From positions 62,001 through 126,000 of the forward strand of contig CAVSRM010000015.1 of assembly GCA_963730365.1 (NCBI GenBank): a stretch of 64,000 bases of DNA. Reading direction: 5' to 3'. The translations under genes were made by a program, and so were the position numbers. The stretch comes from Fodinibacter sp963730365. GTDB lineage: Bacteria > Actinomycetota > Actinomycetes > Actinomycetales > Dermatophilaceae. The notes beneath the pieces were generated by a model. The model worked only from the letters and a program-made list of their open reading frames with translations, was not told where the DNA came from and did not search any database. Below are positions 51,192-58,823 of the stretch, one piece after another; the stretch's first letter is position 1, and every line of letters starts with the position of its first letter.

Positions 51192-51313
51192 CATCGGTGA
51201 GTGACCTTCACCCGACGGTGAGAGATCTCGCCACGCTCTGTGAGCTCGAACATCGAAGCCGAGAGTGCTTGCGCCAGAACCGTATTAGCCTGTGGGCTGG
51301 ACCTTGCGCACGG

Positions 51314-51352
51314 CACAGGGCCCGGCACCGCGTGACGATCCCGGGCCCTGTG
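51314..51352 (-). terminator. Probable native glnA terminator, displaced by the insertion
   Basis: Perfect 12-bp stem CACAGGGCCCGG (51314-51325) / CCGGGCCCTGTG (51341-51352). It lies 15 bp beyond the glnA 3'-end copy at 51367-51399, at the right distance and orientation to have been the glnA terminator before the element inserted. Confidence 0.6.
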
Positions 51353-51366
51353 GCCGGGTGGTGCAG

Positions 51367-51399
51367 GCTCAGATGTCGAAGTGCATCTCGAAGTCGTGC
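51367..51399. repeat. Left attachment-site copy (glnA 3' end duplicate)
   Basis: Starts GCTCAGATGTCGAAGT, then a mismatch (g against a), CATCTCGAA, a mismatch (g against c), TCGTGC. On the minus strand it encodes HDFEMHFDI and stop, against HEFEMYFDI in intact glnA. Homology ends abruptly on both sides. Confidence 0.75.
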
Positions 51400-51701
51400 C
51401 CGTTGAGCGGTACTTGCTGGTCACGTCGCCTCTTGTGGTCCTTCTGAACCCCATGTGACCCCACATATGGCCCCCGGGGGTCGTGGCAACCGATATCGAG
51501 CCGGGGTCAACCCCCTCCCAGCAACGCTAGGCCCGGCCAGAACCCATGAGTGCGGACGGTTCGGCGTGCGGTCGCTCGCGGCGAAGTGGGACAGGCACGG
51601 ATCGGCGACTGACGCTGACGATCAGGGATCAGGGCCGGAGCGCATTCAAGCAGTAGGTGAGGTCTGTAGCTGCTGCTCGTGCTTCGTGGTGGAGGTTTGA
51701 T

Positions 51702-51933
51702 CCAGTCGTCCTGGAGCGCACCAGGGTATGTCTGCGCGGCGAAGTCCAGGATCTGCGCTTGGGCCGGTGCCAGGTCCGAACGCTCCTCTGTCGCGCCGAC
51801 ATCCTTCGGGGCCGATGGCACCCGTGCGGCGGGTGGAGAGGATCCGATTGAGCGTCAGGAGGACGCTGCGTTCGTCACCAACGAGACCGTCGAGCAGGCT
51901 CGGCAAGGCGTCGAACATTGAGCGTCGAAGATT
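51702..51933 (-). pseudogene. ANT(3'')/AadA-type aminoglycoside adenylyltransferase C-terminal remnant
   Basis: On the minus strand one frame reads LRRSMFDALPSLLDGLVGDE followed by RSVLLTLNRIL and TGAI; after a frameshift near 51814 another frame continues APKDVGATEE, LAPAQAQILDFAAQTYPG and DDW. Together this matches the C-terminal domain of AadA-like enzymes (DERNVLLTLARIW...TGEI-PKDVAA-WALERLP). The N-terminal nucleotidyltransferase domain is absent; the patatin gene begins where it should be. A dead resistance-type gene; the sequence gives no reason to expect activity. Confidence 0.65.
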
Positions 51934-52034
51934 GATGGCGGCAGATCGGCGGCTGAGTATCAAACCGACTCTCCCAGGCTCCTGATGTTCGCACAGCCTC
52001 ATCCCGCCGTTACGACACATGATGGAGAAGCGCC

Positions 52035-53621
52035 ATGCCGCAGTCCCGACCTTCCCGCCGGAGTGCCCGGATCCGCCCCATTCCCGGCAGACTCATCCCG
52101 GACGCTTCTGCACCCCCCTCGGACTCAGACAAGGAGCGCTCTCCAGAGCGCATTCGCAAGATCCTGGATGACGTTCCCGACCTTGAGATCAAGAAGCCTC
52201 GCGCCCCTCGGGCTCCCCGACGCAAGCAACCGCCTGCCGTTCCTCACCACCAGCTCAGTGCCGAGTTGCGTGCGGCGCCGAAGAGTCGCCTCGAGGCACG
52301 CACCGTAACCGGCAAGACATCGCTGCGGGCTCTCGGCTCGGCAGGCGACCTGGTGACGTACCGAGCGACCGGGTCCACCAAGAACCTGCGCGTCACCGAG
52401 CTCACCAGCCGTGATGGCTATACCTTCGGCGGAGGCCTCACCCTCGAGGCCGGACGCCCATGGACGGCCTTCTCCAGCGACTATCGCGTTCTGAGCATCG
52501 ATGGCGGTGGAGCGCGGGGAATGATCCCGGCCACCATCCTCAAGGAGATTGAGGATCGATCAGAGCGCCCGATCAGCAGCATCTTCGACCGCATCGCAGG
52601 CACGTCCACCGGATCCATCCTGACCGTGGGGCTGACGGCCAAACGGCCGAACGGTTCTCCCCGCTACACCGCCGCCGACATCGTCGACATGTACCAGGAA
52701 CTGGGGCAGGTGATCTTCCAGCGCGGCAGCTTCCAGGACAGAGTCCTGGACAACGTCGACTTCCTTCAACGCAACATCCGCGACAACGGTGCGGATTGGC
52801 TGGTCTGGCACAAGAACCAAGCCAAGGACGCCATCATGGAGATCATCAACAACGTGCAAGATCCACTGCACAGCATCGACCGTCTCGCCTTGGAGCTGTT
52901 CGAACGCCTCGGTGATCGGCGCCTCTCAGAAGCACGCTGCGAGGCCTTCACGTACATGTACGACATCGGCAGCCGCACTCCCCAGGTCATGGGCTCTCGC
53001 GAATCCACGGTTCCGGGTACGCGCGACTTCAGCGAGTACCGCATGTGGCAGGCAGCCACAGCATCCTCGGCTGCGGTGCCCTTCTTCGCACCGATGGCGA
53101 TCTGGGAGAACCCGGTGGACCCGGTGCTCCTGGGGGTGCCAGGCCTCGTGGAGATCCCTCAGGCTCGGTACGGCAGTGGTGATCAGGACATGATGGTTGA
53201 TGGCGGGAACGCTGGCATCGGAAATCCATCCTTGCTCGCGCTGGCGGACGAGAACCAGGAAAGCCAGGGCCGCTCCAAAGTCCTGTTGTCGCTGGGGACC
53301 GGGCACTTCAACGTGCCGATGGGACCCGAGAGCTCGGGATGGGGGTTCTTGGAGTGGATTGGCAGCGGGGAGTTGCTGACCAACCTGTTTGACGGGGCAT
53401 CCGACGCCACGGACATGACCCTGCGCTCGCTGGTCGGCAACGATCTGAGCTATCACCGGTGGCAGCCGGCAATCCCTCAGGAACTGAACTTTCTGGATGA
53501 AGGAGGCGCGACAGACATGCAGGCCCTTGCTGACATCGCACAGGGATGGATCGACGAGAACGATGAACTCATCGATGCCTTCATCGAAAGCGTCCCGGAC
53601 CGAGTGGGCTTTGTCGTCTAG
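52035..53621 (+). CDS. Patatin-like phospholipase
   Basis: 528 residues from ATG 52035 (GGAG at 52024-52027). A 145-residue N-terminal extension rich in Arg/Pro/Ser precedes the patatin domain: oxyanion motif DGGGARG (156-162), nucleophile Ser191 in GTSTG (189-193) and catalytic Asp389 in VDGGNAG, so the Ser-Asp dyad is intact. SLGTG follows at about 419. No signal peptide. Patatins hydrolyse acyl chains of phospholipids; some (for example CapV) are membrane-degrading effectors of phage defence, but no cyclase or sensor gene is present here. Base composition is lower in GC than neighbouring genes, in keeping with transfer. It is the only intact gene of the element. Confidence 0.88.
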   Translation: MPQSRPSRRSARIRPIPGRLIPDASAPPSDSDKERSPERIRKILDDVPDLEIKKPRAPRAPRRKQPPAVPHHQLSAELRAAPKSRLEARTVTGKTSLRALGSAGDLVTYRATGSTKNLRVTELTSRDGYTFGGGLTLEAGRPWTAFSSDYRVLSIDGGGARGMIPATILKEIEDRSERPISSIFDRIAGTSTGSILTVGLTAKRPNGSPRYTAADIVDMYQELGQVIFQRGSFQDRVLDNVDFLQRNIRDNGADWLVWHKNQAKDAIMEIINNVQDPLHSIDRLALELFERLGDRRLSEARCEAFTYMYDIGSRTPQVMGSRESTVPGTRDFSEYRMWQAATASSAAVPFFAPMAIWENPVDPVLLGVPGLVEIPQARYGSGDQDMMVDGGNAGIGNPSLLALADENQESQGRSKVLLSLGTGHFNVPMGPESSGWGFLEWIGSGELLTNLFDGASDATDMTLRSLVGNDLSYHRWQPAIPQELNFLDEGGATDMQALADIAQGWIDENDELIDAFIESVPDRVGFVV

Positions 53622-53962
53622 GTCGGGCGTTGTCCTGGTCCCGGTCGGGCCGACGCGCTGAGCGAGGACGAACAACCACTAGCCCCCGACGAGGGGGCAG
53701 ACATCCTCGCGCTCGCAGAGCGCATGCAGATGAGCGATCGCGTCCCGGGCGCTGTCCGTTCTGCTCTGAGGTGTGAGGGCTCGCCCGCTCACCGGTGCCG
53801 GCGGATCGTGACAGATCCGGACGGGTGGGCGCGGTGCGGATGAGTCGAGGTGAGTGACCACGAGTACAACGCGACCTATGGCGCAGTAGTGGTCGTGACC
53901 GCAGCGCCTACCGCGCTGTAGGTCGCGTCGTCCACCAGCATGGTGCTCGTGATGACCCTCAT
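53622..53962. other. Non-coding stretch after the patatin gene
   Basis: No coding region with recognisable similarity or consistent codon use was found on either strand. The only clear structure is the GCCCCC/GGGGGC hairpin at 53682-53698. Confidence 0.5.
53682..53698 (+). terminator. Terminator-like hairpin after the patatin gene
   Basis: 6-bp stem GCCCCC / GGGGGC with loop GACGA, 60 bp after the stop. Short but perfect. Confidence 0.4.
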
Positions 53963-54221
53963 CTGAAAGTCCCCAGACCTGCTCACTGAAAGTCCCCACC
54001 CTGCGTGGCTCCACGGAGTCGGGCGAGGCTCCTTTGACGCTGGTGGTCTCTGACCACGCACCAGCTCATCAAAGGAGCCCCTCCGCTCATGCTCACACGG
54101 GAGGACGACATCGACGTGCACGCGTTGCACCGGAAGGGATGGACGATCTCAGCGATCCCCCGCCACCTCGGGAAGGACCGCAAGACGGTCCGGGCCTATC
54201 TCAACGGTCGGCAGGCCGGCG
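53963..54221 (+). mobile_element. IS21-type insertion sequence left-end remnant
   Basis: Two copies of CTGAAAGTCCCCA at 53963-53975 and 53986-53998 resemble the multiple terminal repeats of IS21-family elements. They are followed by ATG 54089 and MLTREDDIDVHALHRKGW with TISAIPRHLGKDRKTVRAYL, the helix-turn-helix at the start of an IstA-like transposase. The reading frame is cut after ~45 codons, where integrase sequence begins (54222). The catalytic domain, istB and the right end are missing. Confidence 0.65.
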
Positions 54222-55245
54222 CGGTACTACGACTCAGCCGGCAGGGAGCATGCCCGCCACTTCAAGCGCAGGGTCGATGCCAAGAAGTGGCTTGACGAGG
54301 TGACGGCGTCCGTCGTGACCGGCAACTATGTAGACCCCAAGGTGGCGCGCACCACTGTCTCCGACTGGTGCGACTCTTGGCTGATCGGATACGGCACCCG
54401 CCGAAAGCCAACGGTGCGGCAGGCCTCCGTGCACGTGAAGGTGATCAAGGCGCACTTCGGTTCCACGCCGCTCTCTGCGGTCAAACCGTCCGACGTCAAG
54501 GCCTGGACGGTAACGCTGGGGGACCGGTACGCGCCGTCGACGACGTACGCGACCTACCGCAGGTTTGCCCAGGTCATGAGCGACGCGGTCCATGACGGGA
54601 TCATTCCAAAGTCGCCGTGCTCGAGGCGCACCTCGCCGCCGCAGGCCAAACAGAGGCCGTATGTGGCGACGACGCAGGTGTGGGCGCTCCACGAAGCGAT
54701 GCCTGCCCACCTGCGAGTCGCGATCCTGCTGGGCGCGTTCGTGGGTCTGCGGGTGTCCGAGGCCGCCGCGCTCCGGATACAGGACGTTGACTACATGCGA
54801 GGCGTGGTCAAGCCGCAGATTCAGTACCCGCAAGAGCCCTTGAAGTCGGAGACGAGCATGACGCCCGTGCCGGCGCCCTCGGAGCTGGCGCTGCTGCTGT
54901 CCGTGAATCGGGCCGAGTACGGGGGCGCGACGGTCGTCACAAACGAAGTCGGGCAGCCGACCTTCTTATGCGATCGAACGGGCGATCCGTGCAGCCAGGG
55001 GACAGGTCGCGGGTCTCCCGGAAGGCTTTCGCTTTCACGACCTGCGGCACTACCTCGCGTCCCTTCTGATCGCCTCCGGCCTCGACGTCAAAGTGGTACA
55101 GACCAGGCTTCGCCACGCCAACGCGACCACAACGCTCAACACCGACGGGCACCTGCGGCCGGATGCCGACGAGTCCTCACGAGCGGCCGTCGCTGCGGCG
55201 CTGAGTGCTCGTGAGGACTCGTCAAGGACTGCTGAGGCGCACTAA
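54222..55245 (+). pseudogene. Tyrosine integrase, truncated, frameshifted and lacking the catalytic Tyr
   Basis: From 54222 the frame reads RYYDSAGREHARHFKRRVDA and KKWLDEVTASVVTGNYVDPK (arm-binding domain), then the SAM-like core-binding domain and GAFVGLRVSEAAAL (catalytic Arg). Near 54960 the frame changes; the continuation GLPEGFRFHDLRHYLASLLI (His, Arg) and VKVVQTRLRHANATTTLNTD ends at TAA 55245. In relatives the last motif reads TL-TYGHL; here the Tyr codon TAC is GAC (Asp). No start codon remains. It is phage/ICE-type integrase, 20 bp from the right attachment copy. Confidence 0.8.
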
Positions 55246-55264
55246 GCCTCTGACCGGCGGGTTC

Positions 55265-55297
55265 GCTCAGATGTCGAAGTACATCTCGAACTCGTGC
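55265..55297. repeat. Right attachment-site copy within the glnA 3' end
   Basis: GCTCAGATGTCGAAGT-a-CATCTCGAA-c-TCGTGC. It covers the last ten codons and stop of glnA plus two bases. Matches the left copy at 31 of 33 positions. Confidence 0.75.
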
Positions 55298-56691
55298 GGG
55301 TGCGGGCGGAACCGGATCGGGTCGACCTCGTTCTTGCGCTTGAACTCGATCCAGGTGGCGATGAGATCCTCGGTGAAGACGTCACCCTCGAGCAGGAACT
55401 CGTGGTCGGCCTCGAGGGCGTCGAGCACGGCAGGGAGCGAGCCGGGAACCTGCTCGATCGCGTCGTGCTCCTCCGGCGGGAGCTCGTAGAGGTCCTTGTC
55501 CACCGGCTCAGGGGGCTCGATGCGGTTCTTGATGCCGTCGAGGCCCGCCATCAGCTGTGCGGCGAAGCACAGGTACGGGTTGGACGAGGGGTCCGGGATC
55601 CGGAACTCGATGCGCTTGGCCTTCGGGCTGTCCCCGGCGATCGGAATGCGAACGCAGGCGGAGCGGTTGCGGGCCGAGTAGACGAGGTTGACCGGAGCCT
55701 CGTAGCCCGGCACGAGGCGGTGGTAGGAGTTCACCGTCGGGTTGGTGAAGGCGAGCAGGGCGGGAGCGTGCCGCAGGAGGCCGCCGATGTACCAGCGGGC
55801 CAGGTCCGAGAGGCCGCCGTAGCCGCGCTCGTCGTAGAAGAGCGGCTCGCCGTCCTTCCACAGCGACTGGTGGGTGTGCATGCCTGAGCCGTTGTCACCG
55901 AAGATCGGCTTCGGCATGAAGGTGGCGGTCTTGCCGCCCTCCCACACGGTGTTCTTCACGACGTACTTGAACTTCATCATGTCGTCGCCGGACCCGAGCA
56001 GGGTGTTGAACCGGTAGTTGATCTCCTGCTGACCGGCGGTGCCGACCTCGTGGTGGCTCCGCTCCACGCTGATGCCGACCTTGGCCAGGTTGAGGCAGAT
56101 CTTGTCGCGGGTGTCGGCGAAGTGGTCAACCGGCGGCACGGGGAAGTACCCACCCTTGTATCGGGTCTTGTAGCCGCGGTTGCCGCCCTCTTCCTTGCGG
56201 CCGGTGTTCCACGCCGCCTCGACGGAGTCGATGTAGTAGTAGCTCGCGTTGGCCTTGGTCTCGAAGCGCACGTCGTCGAAGACGTAGAACTCGGCCTCGG
56301 CGCCGAAGAAGGCGGTGTCGGCGATACCCGTCGAGGTCAGGTAGGCCTCGGCCTTGGCGGCGATGTTGCGGGGGTCCCTGCTGTAGGGCTCGCCGGTGAA
56401 GGGGTCGACGATCGAGAAGTTCATGATGAGCGTCTTCTCGGCGCGGAACGGGTCGACGAAGGCCGTCGTCGGGTCGGGGATGAGCTTCATGTCGGACTCG
56501 TGGATGGCCTGGAAGCCGCGGATCGAGGATCCGTCGAACATCTGGCCGTTGGTGAAGAAGTCCTCGTCGACCGTGGACGCCGGCACATTGAAGTGCTGCA
56601 TGATGCCCGGCAGGTCGCAGAACCGGATGTCGACGAACTGGATGTCCTCGGCCTTGATGTACTCGAGGACCTCGTCGGCGGAGTTGAACAC
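55267..56691 (-). CDS. glnA: Glutamine synthetase type I
   Basis: 474 residues from GTG 56691, AGGAGG eight bases upstream. ATP-dependent glutamine synthesis from glutamate and ammonium; dodecamer. Signature blocks: FDGSSIRGFQAIHESDM, GAEAEFYVFDDV, the ATP region KPIFGDNGSGMHTHQSLWKDG, and RLVPGYEAPVNLVYSARNRS. Tyr402 in DKDLYELPPEE is the adenylylation site of GSI-beta enzymes, so control by GlnE is expected. The 3' end serves as the target of the adjacent element but the reading frame is intact (HEFEMYFDI). The ORF could extend to 56757, but VFNSADEVLEYI is the usual beginning. Confidence 0.97.
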   Translation of the reverse strand: MFNSADEVLEYIKAEDIQFVDIRFCDLPGIMQHFNVPASTVDEDFFTNGQMFDGSSIRGFQAIHESDMKLIPDPTTAFVDPFRAEKTLIMNFSIVDPFTGEPYSRDPRNIAAKAEAYLTSTGIADTAFFGAEAEFYVFDDVRFETKANASYYYIDSVEAAWNTGRKEEGGNRGYKTRYKGGYFPVPPVDHFADTRDKICLNLAKVGISVERSHHEVGTAGQQEINYRFNTLLGSGDDMMKFKYVVKNTVWEGGKTATFMPKPIFGDNGSGMHTHQSLWKDGEPLFYDERGYGGLSDLARWYIGGLLRHAPALLAFTNPTVNSYHRLVPGYEAPVNLVYSARNRSACVRIPIAGDSPKAKRIEFRIPDPSSNPYLCFAAQLMAGLDGIKNRIEPPEPVDKDLYELPPEEHDAIEQVPGSLPAVLDALEADHEFLLEGDVFTEDLIATWIEFKRKNEVDPIRFRPHPHEFEMYFDI

Positions 56692-56938
56692 TGTGAACCT
56701 CCTGGTTCGGGACGGCAGAGGGGCTTTCGGGCGCCAGCCCTGGGGCGTTGCGCTCACTCTAGGGACGGGTGGTTACCCGACCGTGACTCGCGTGTTTCAC
56801 CGGTGTAACGCAGGCCACCGTATCAAGGTGTGGGACGGGGCGCCCGAGGGCTGGACCGACGCGGGACCGTCCGAGGAGGCCGGGCCTGGGCCGAGGGCGG
56901 GGCTCACCGCATCTCGGGCCGCGTCCTACAGTGACCGG

Positions 56939-57346
56939 GTGCCCCCACCTGCTCCCGAACCCACGCACTCCGGTATGCCGGCTGCCGGCGAGCCGGAGGA
57001 CGCCACCCTGCTGCGCCGGGTCGTGGCGGTCATCATCGACTGGCTGCTCTGCCAGCTCATCGCGATCGGCCTGCTCGGCGTCGACGTCCCGGCCCAGGGG
57101 GCCAGCGCGTTCGTTCCGCTGGGGGTCTTCGCCCTGGAGAACCTCCTGCTCGTCACGCTCGTCGGCTCGACGATCGGTCACCGCATCCTCGGCCTGCAGG
57201 TGTGGCAGGTCCGGCCGGGAACCTTCCCGCTGCAGGTCCTCGTTCGCACTGCGCTCCTGTGCCTCTTCGTGCCGGCGGTCCTGTCCGGCAAGGACGGTCG
57301 CGGGTTGCACGATGTCGCCGCCGGAACCCGCATCGTTCGCGTCTGA
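56939..57346 (+). CDS. RDD family membrane protein
   Basis: 135 residues from GTG 56939. A Pro-rich N terminus, then LLRRVVAVIIDWLLCQLIAI (the R-x-x-A-x-x-ID motif of RDD proteins, Asp in the first helix), LVGSTIGHRILGLQV and LCLFVPAVLSGKDGRGLHDVAAGTRIV (terminal RGLHD-x-x-AGT). Three membrane segments. Function unknown for most members; RDD proteins may take part in ion transport. It is divergent from glnA with ~250 bp between the starts. Confidence 0.85.
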   Translation: MPPPAPEPTHSGMPAAGEPEDATLLRRVVAVIIDWLLCQLIAIGLLGVDVPAQGASAFVPLGVFALENLLLVTLVGSTIGHRILGLQVWQVRPGTFPLQVLVRTALLCLFVPAVLSGKDGRGLHDVAAGTRIVRV

Positions 57347-57386
57347 GGTGTCGCTGTGACCTACGGCATGTTGTGACGCGTTGTAG

Positions 57387-57406
57387 TACTACGAAAGATA
57401 GTAGTA
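57387..57406. promoter_or_regulatory. TACTAC/GTAGTA operator-like dyad
   Basis: TACTAC (57387-57392), eight bases, GTAGTA (57401-57406); the first arm is also part of the palindrome GTAGTACTAC (57383-57392). The site lies 54 bp before the ATG at 57460. TAC/GTA dyads are bound by BlaI/MecI/CopY-type repressors; no such regulator is encoded in the window. Confidence 0.5.
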
Positions 57407-57459
57407 ATCTGAGTCCCGTCGGGGAGATCCGACATCACACACCAGGGCAGGAGTAGGAC

Positions 57460-57939
57460 ATGAGTGACACCACAACCCGGTCGCCGAGTACGGACACCGG
57501 CGCCACGAGCGGGACAGGATTCGTCAAGGTCGTCGGCTGGGTCGTCGCGGCGATCGGAGCCGTGATGTTGGTGGCGGGTGGCGCCACCTGGCTGGTCGTG
57601 CAGGACCAGCTCTCGGCCGAGAACATCATCGTCGCCGAGGATGCCCAGTGGTTCGCCGGGGACGAGGTCAACGGCCCGCTCACCGCCTACTCGCAGGCCG
57701 ACATCATCAACCACCACGCGCTCGAGTCCTCGGGTGGCAAGACCTACGCCGAGCTCGACCGTGAGGACCCGGTGCGGGCCACGATGATGAACGCCTCGTT
57801 CCTCAGGGCCAGCCTCTTCACCTCGGTGCTCGCCTTCGGCGTCTCCTTCATGGCGATGGGCCTGGGCGTGGTCCAGATCCTCCTCGGGTTCTCGATGACG
57901 AGGGTCGCCGGCATGCTCTCCCACCCCGTGCGGGCCTGA
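57460..57939 (+). CDS. Small two-helix membrane protein of unknown function
   Basis: 159 residues from ATG 57460 (GGCAGGAG at 57446-57453). Helix 1 (VVGWVVAAIGAVMLVAGGATWLVV, ~25-48) is followed by a polar extracytoplasmic loop (LSAENIIVAEDAQWFAGDEV... AYSQADIINHHALESSGGKTYAELDRED) and helix 2 (ASLFTSVLAFGVSFMAMGLGVVQI). Relatives in databases are often labelled LigA-like dioxygenase, which I consider a misannotation as no catalytic residues are evident. An AT-rich TACTAC/GTAGTA dyad upstream suggests specific regulation, possibly by a BlaI-type repressor. Confidence 0.7.
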   Translation: MSDTTTRSPSTDTGATSGTGFVKVVGWVVAAIGAVMLVAGGATWLVVQDQLSAENIIVAEDAQWFAGDEVNGPLTAYSQADIINHHALESSGGKTYAELDREDPVRATMMNASFLRASLFTSVLAFGVSFMAMGLGVVQILLGFSMTRVAGMLSHPVRA

Positions 57940-57972
57940 GCCTCGCCGGGTGACCACCACCTGACGCACGAC

Positions 57973-58004
57973 GGAGGGGCCCTGCCACCTGGCAGGGCCC
58001 CTCC
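57973..58004. terminator. Bidirectional terminator between convergent genes
   Basis: Perfect 14-bp stem GGAGGGGCCCTGCC / GGCAGGGCCCCTCC with loop ACCT, between the stop codons of the small membrane protein (57939) and the minus-strand DUF4191 gene (58038). Confidence 0.85.
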
Positions 58005-58037
58005 GGCGTGCTCAGCGGATCAGGTCCGGTGATCGGA

Positions 58038-58763
58038 TCACTTGCCGCGCATCCCCTTGCGGTCCGGGCGGGCACGCATCGGGTCCATGCCCTTGGGGAT
58101 CGGGGGGCGTAGGCCGCCGAGCGAGGTCAGTCGCTTGTTCACCACCGACGTCTCCGCCTTGCTGAGCACCGGCTTCATCCGGGTCAGCTTGCCGGAGATC
58201 TTCTTGACCGGCACCTGCCCCTCGCCGTCACCGACGGTCCACAGGTGGATCGGGACCCCCGGAGCGACCCGGGCCACCTTCTTCTCCTCCTGCTTGAGCA
58301 GCTTGGTGACCTTCGAGGGCGGGCCCTCGCCGAGCAGCACCACGCCGGGACGGCCCAGGGCCCGGAAGACCATCGCCGCACCGACCATGTCGTTGGGCCG
58401 GAGGCCGCGGGCGCCCTCGACCGCGACCGGTTCCTGCGCGGCGTACCAGCCGCGGCGGCCCAGCCCCTGGAGTGCGGCTCCGGCGGCACCGGGTTGCCCC
58501 TCGAGGGCGCGGTACATCGCGGTGTTGCCCCGGCGGTTCATGACGACCACCGCGGCGAGCGCGGCGGCGGGGAGACCGAGGATGGCGGCATACCAGAGCC
58601 ACCCGCCGCCGAAGATGGCTCCGATGGCCACGGCCACACCGAAGGTTCCGACGGCGGCCAGCAGCATCCACCAGCCGAGGTTGGGGTCGAGTCCCTTGAT
58701 CGCGCTGTAGGCCTGGCGGATCTGGGCGATGCGGCCGGTCTTCTTCTGGGGCTGGTCGGACAC
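58038..58763 (-). CDS. DUF4191 membrane protein
   Basis: 241 residues from GTG 58763. TGRIAQIRQAYSAIKGLDPN precedes two adjacent membrane helices (LLAAVGTFGVAVAIGAIFGG and WYAAILGLPAAALAAVVVMN) and a cytoplasmic domain with RRGWYAAQEPVAVEGARGLR and VVLLGEGPPSKVTKLLKQEEKK. The layout fits DUF4191, found downstream of lipA in Actinobacteria; function unknown. The C terminus is very basic (MRARPDRKGMRGK). It starts 60 bp after lipA on the same strand and is probably cotranscribed. Confidence 0.85.
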   Translation of the reverse strand: MSDQPQKKTGRIAQIRQAYSAIKGLDPNLGWWMLLAAVGTFGVAVAIGAIFGGGWLWYAAILGLPAAALAAVVVMNRRGNTAMYRALEGQPGAAGAALQGLGRRGWYAAQEPVAVEGARGLRPNDMVGAAMVFRALGRPGVVLLGEGPPSKVTKLLKQEEKKVARVAPGVPIHLWTVGDGEGQVPVKKISGKLTRMKPVLSKAETSVVNKRLTSLGGLRPPIPKGMDPMRARPDRKGMRGK

Positions 58764-58823
58764 GGGGGGTGACGCTCCTGATCGATGACGGCTGACCCGC
58801 GGCGTCTCCGCGGGCATCGCGCC

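Larger units (their letters stand above)
51367..55297. mobile_element. Integrated element at the 3' end of glnA (degenerate)
   Basis: Delimited by a 33-bp direct repeat (31 identical positions) of the last codons of glnA. Inside are an adenylyltransferase remnant, a patatin-like gene, an IS21-type end and a damaged tyrosine integrase immediately next to the right repeat, the usual place for an integrase. The glnA copy at the right end keeps glnA intact. GC content of the interior looks lower than the flanks. Presumably immobile now because the integrase is dead. Confidence 0.7.

Noticed and set aside
52035..53621. CBASS phage-defence system (CapV-type patatin)
   Set aside because: No cyclic-oligonucleotide synthase, HORMA/TRIP13 or Cap2/Cap3 gene is nearby. 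The adenylyltransferase remnant next to it belongs to the AadA group, not to CD-NTases.
57460..57939. Aromatic ring-opening dioxygenase (LigA) label
   Set aside because: The protein is a two-helix membrane protein without metal ligands or the LigAB fold signature; the label appears to be a propagated misannotation.
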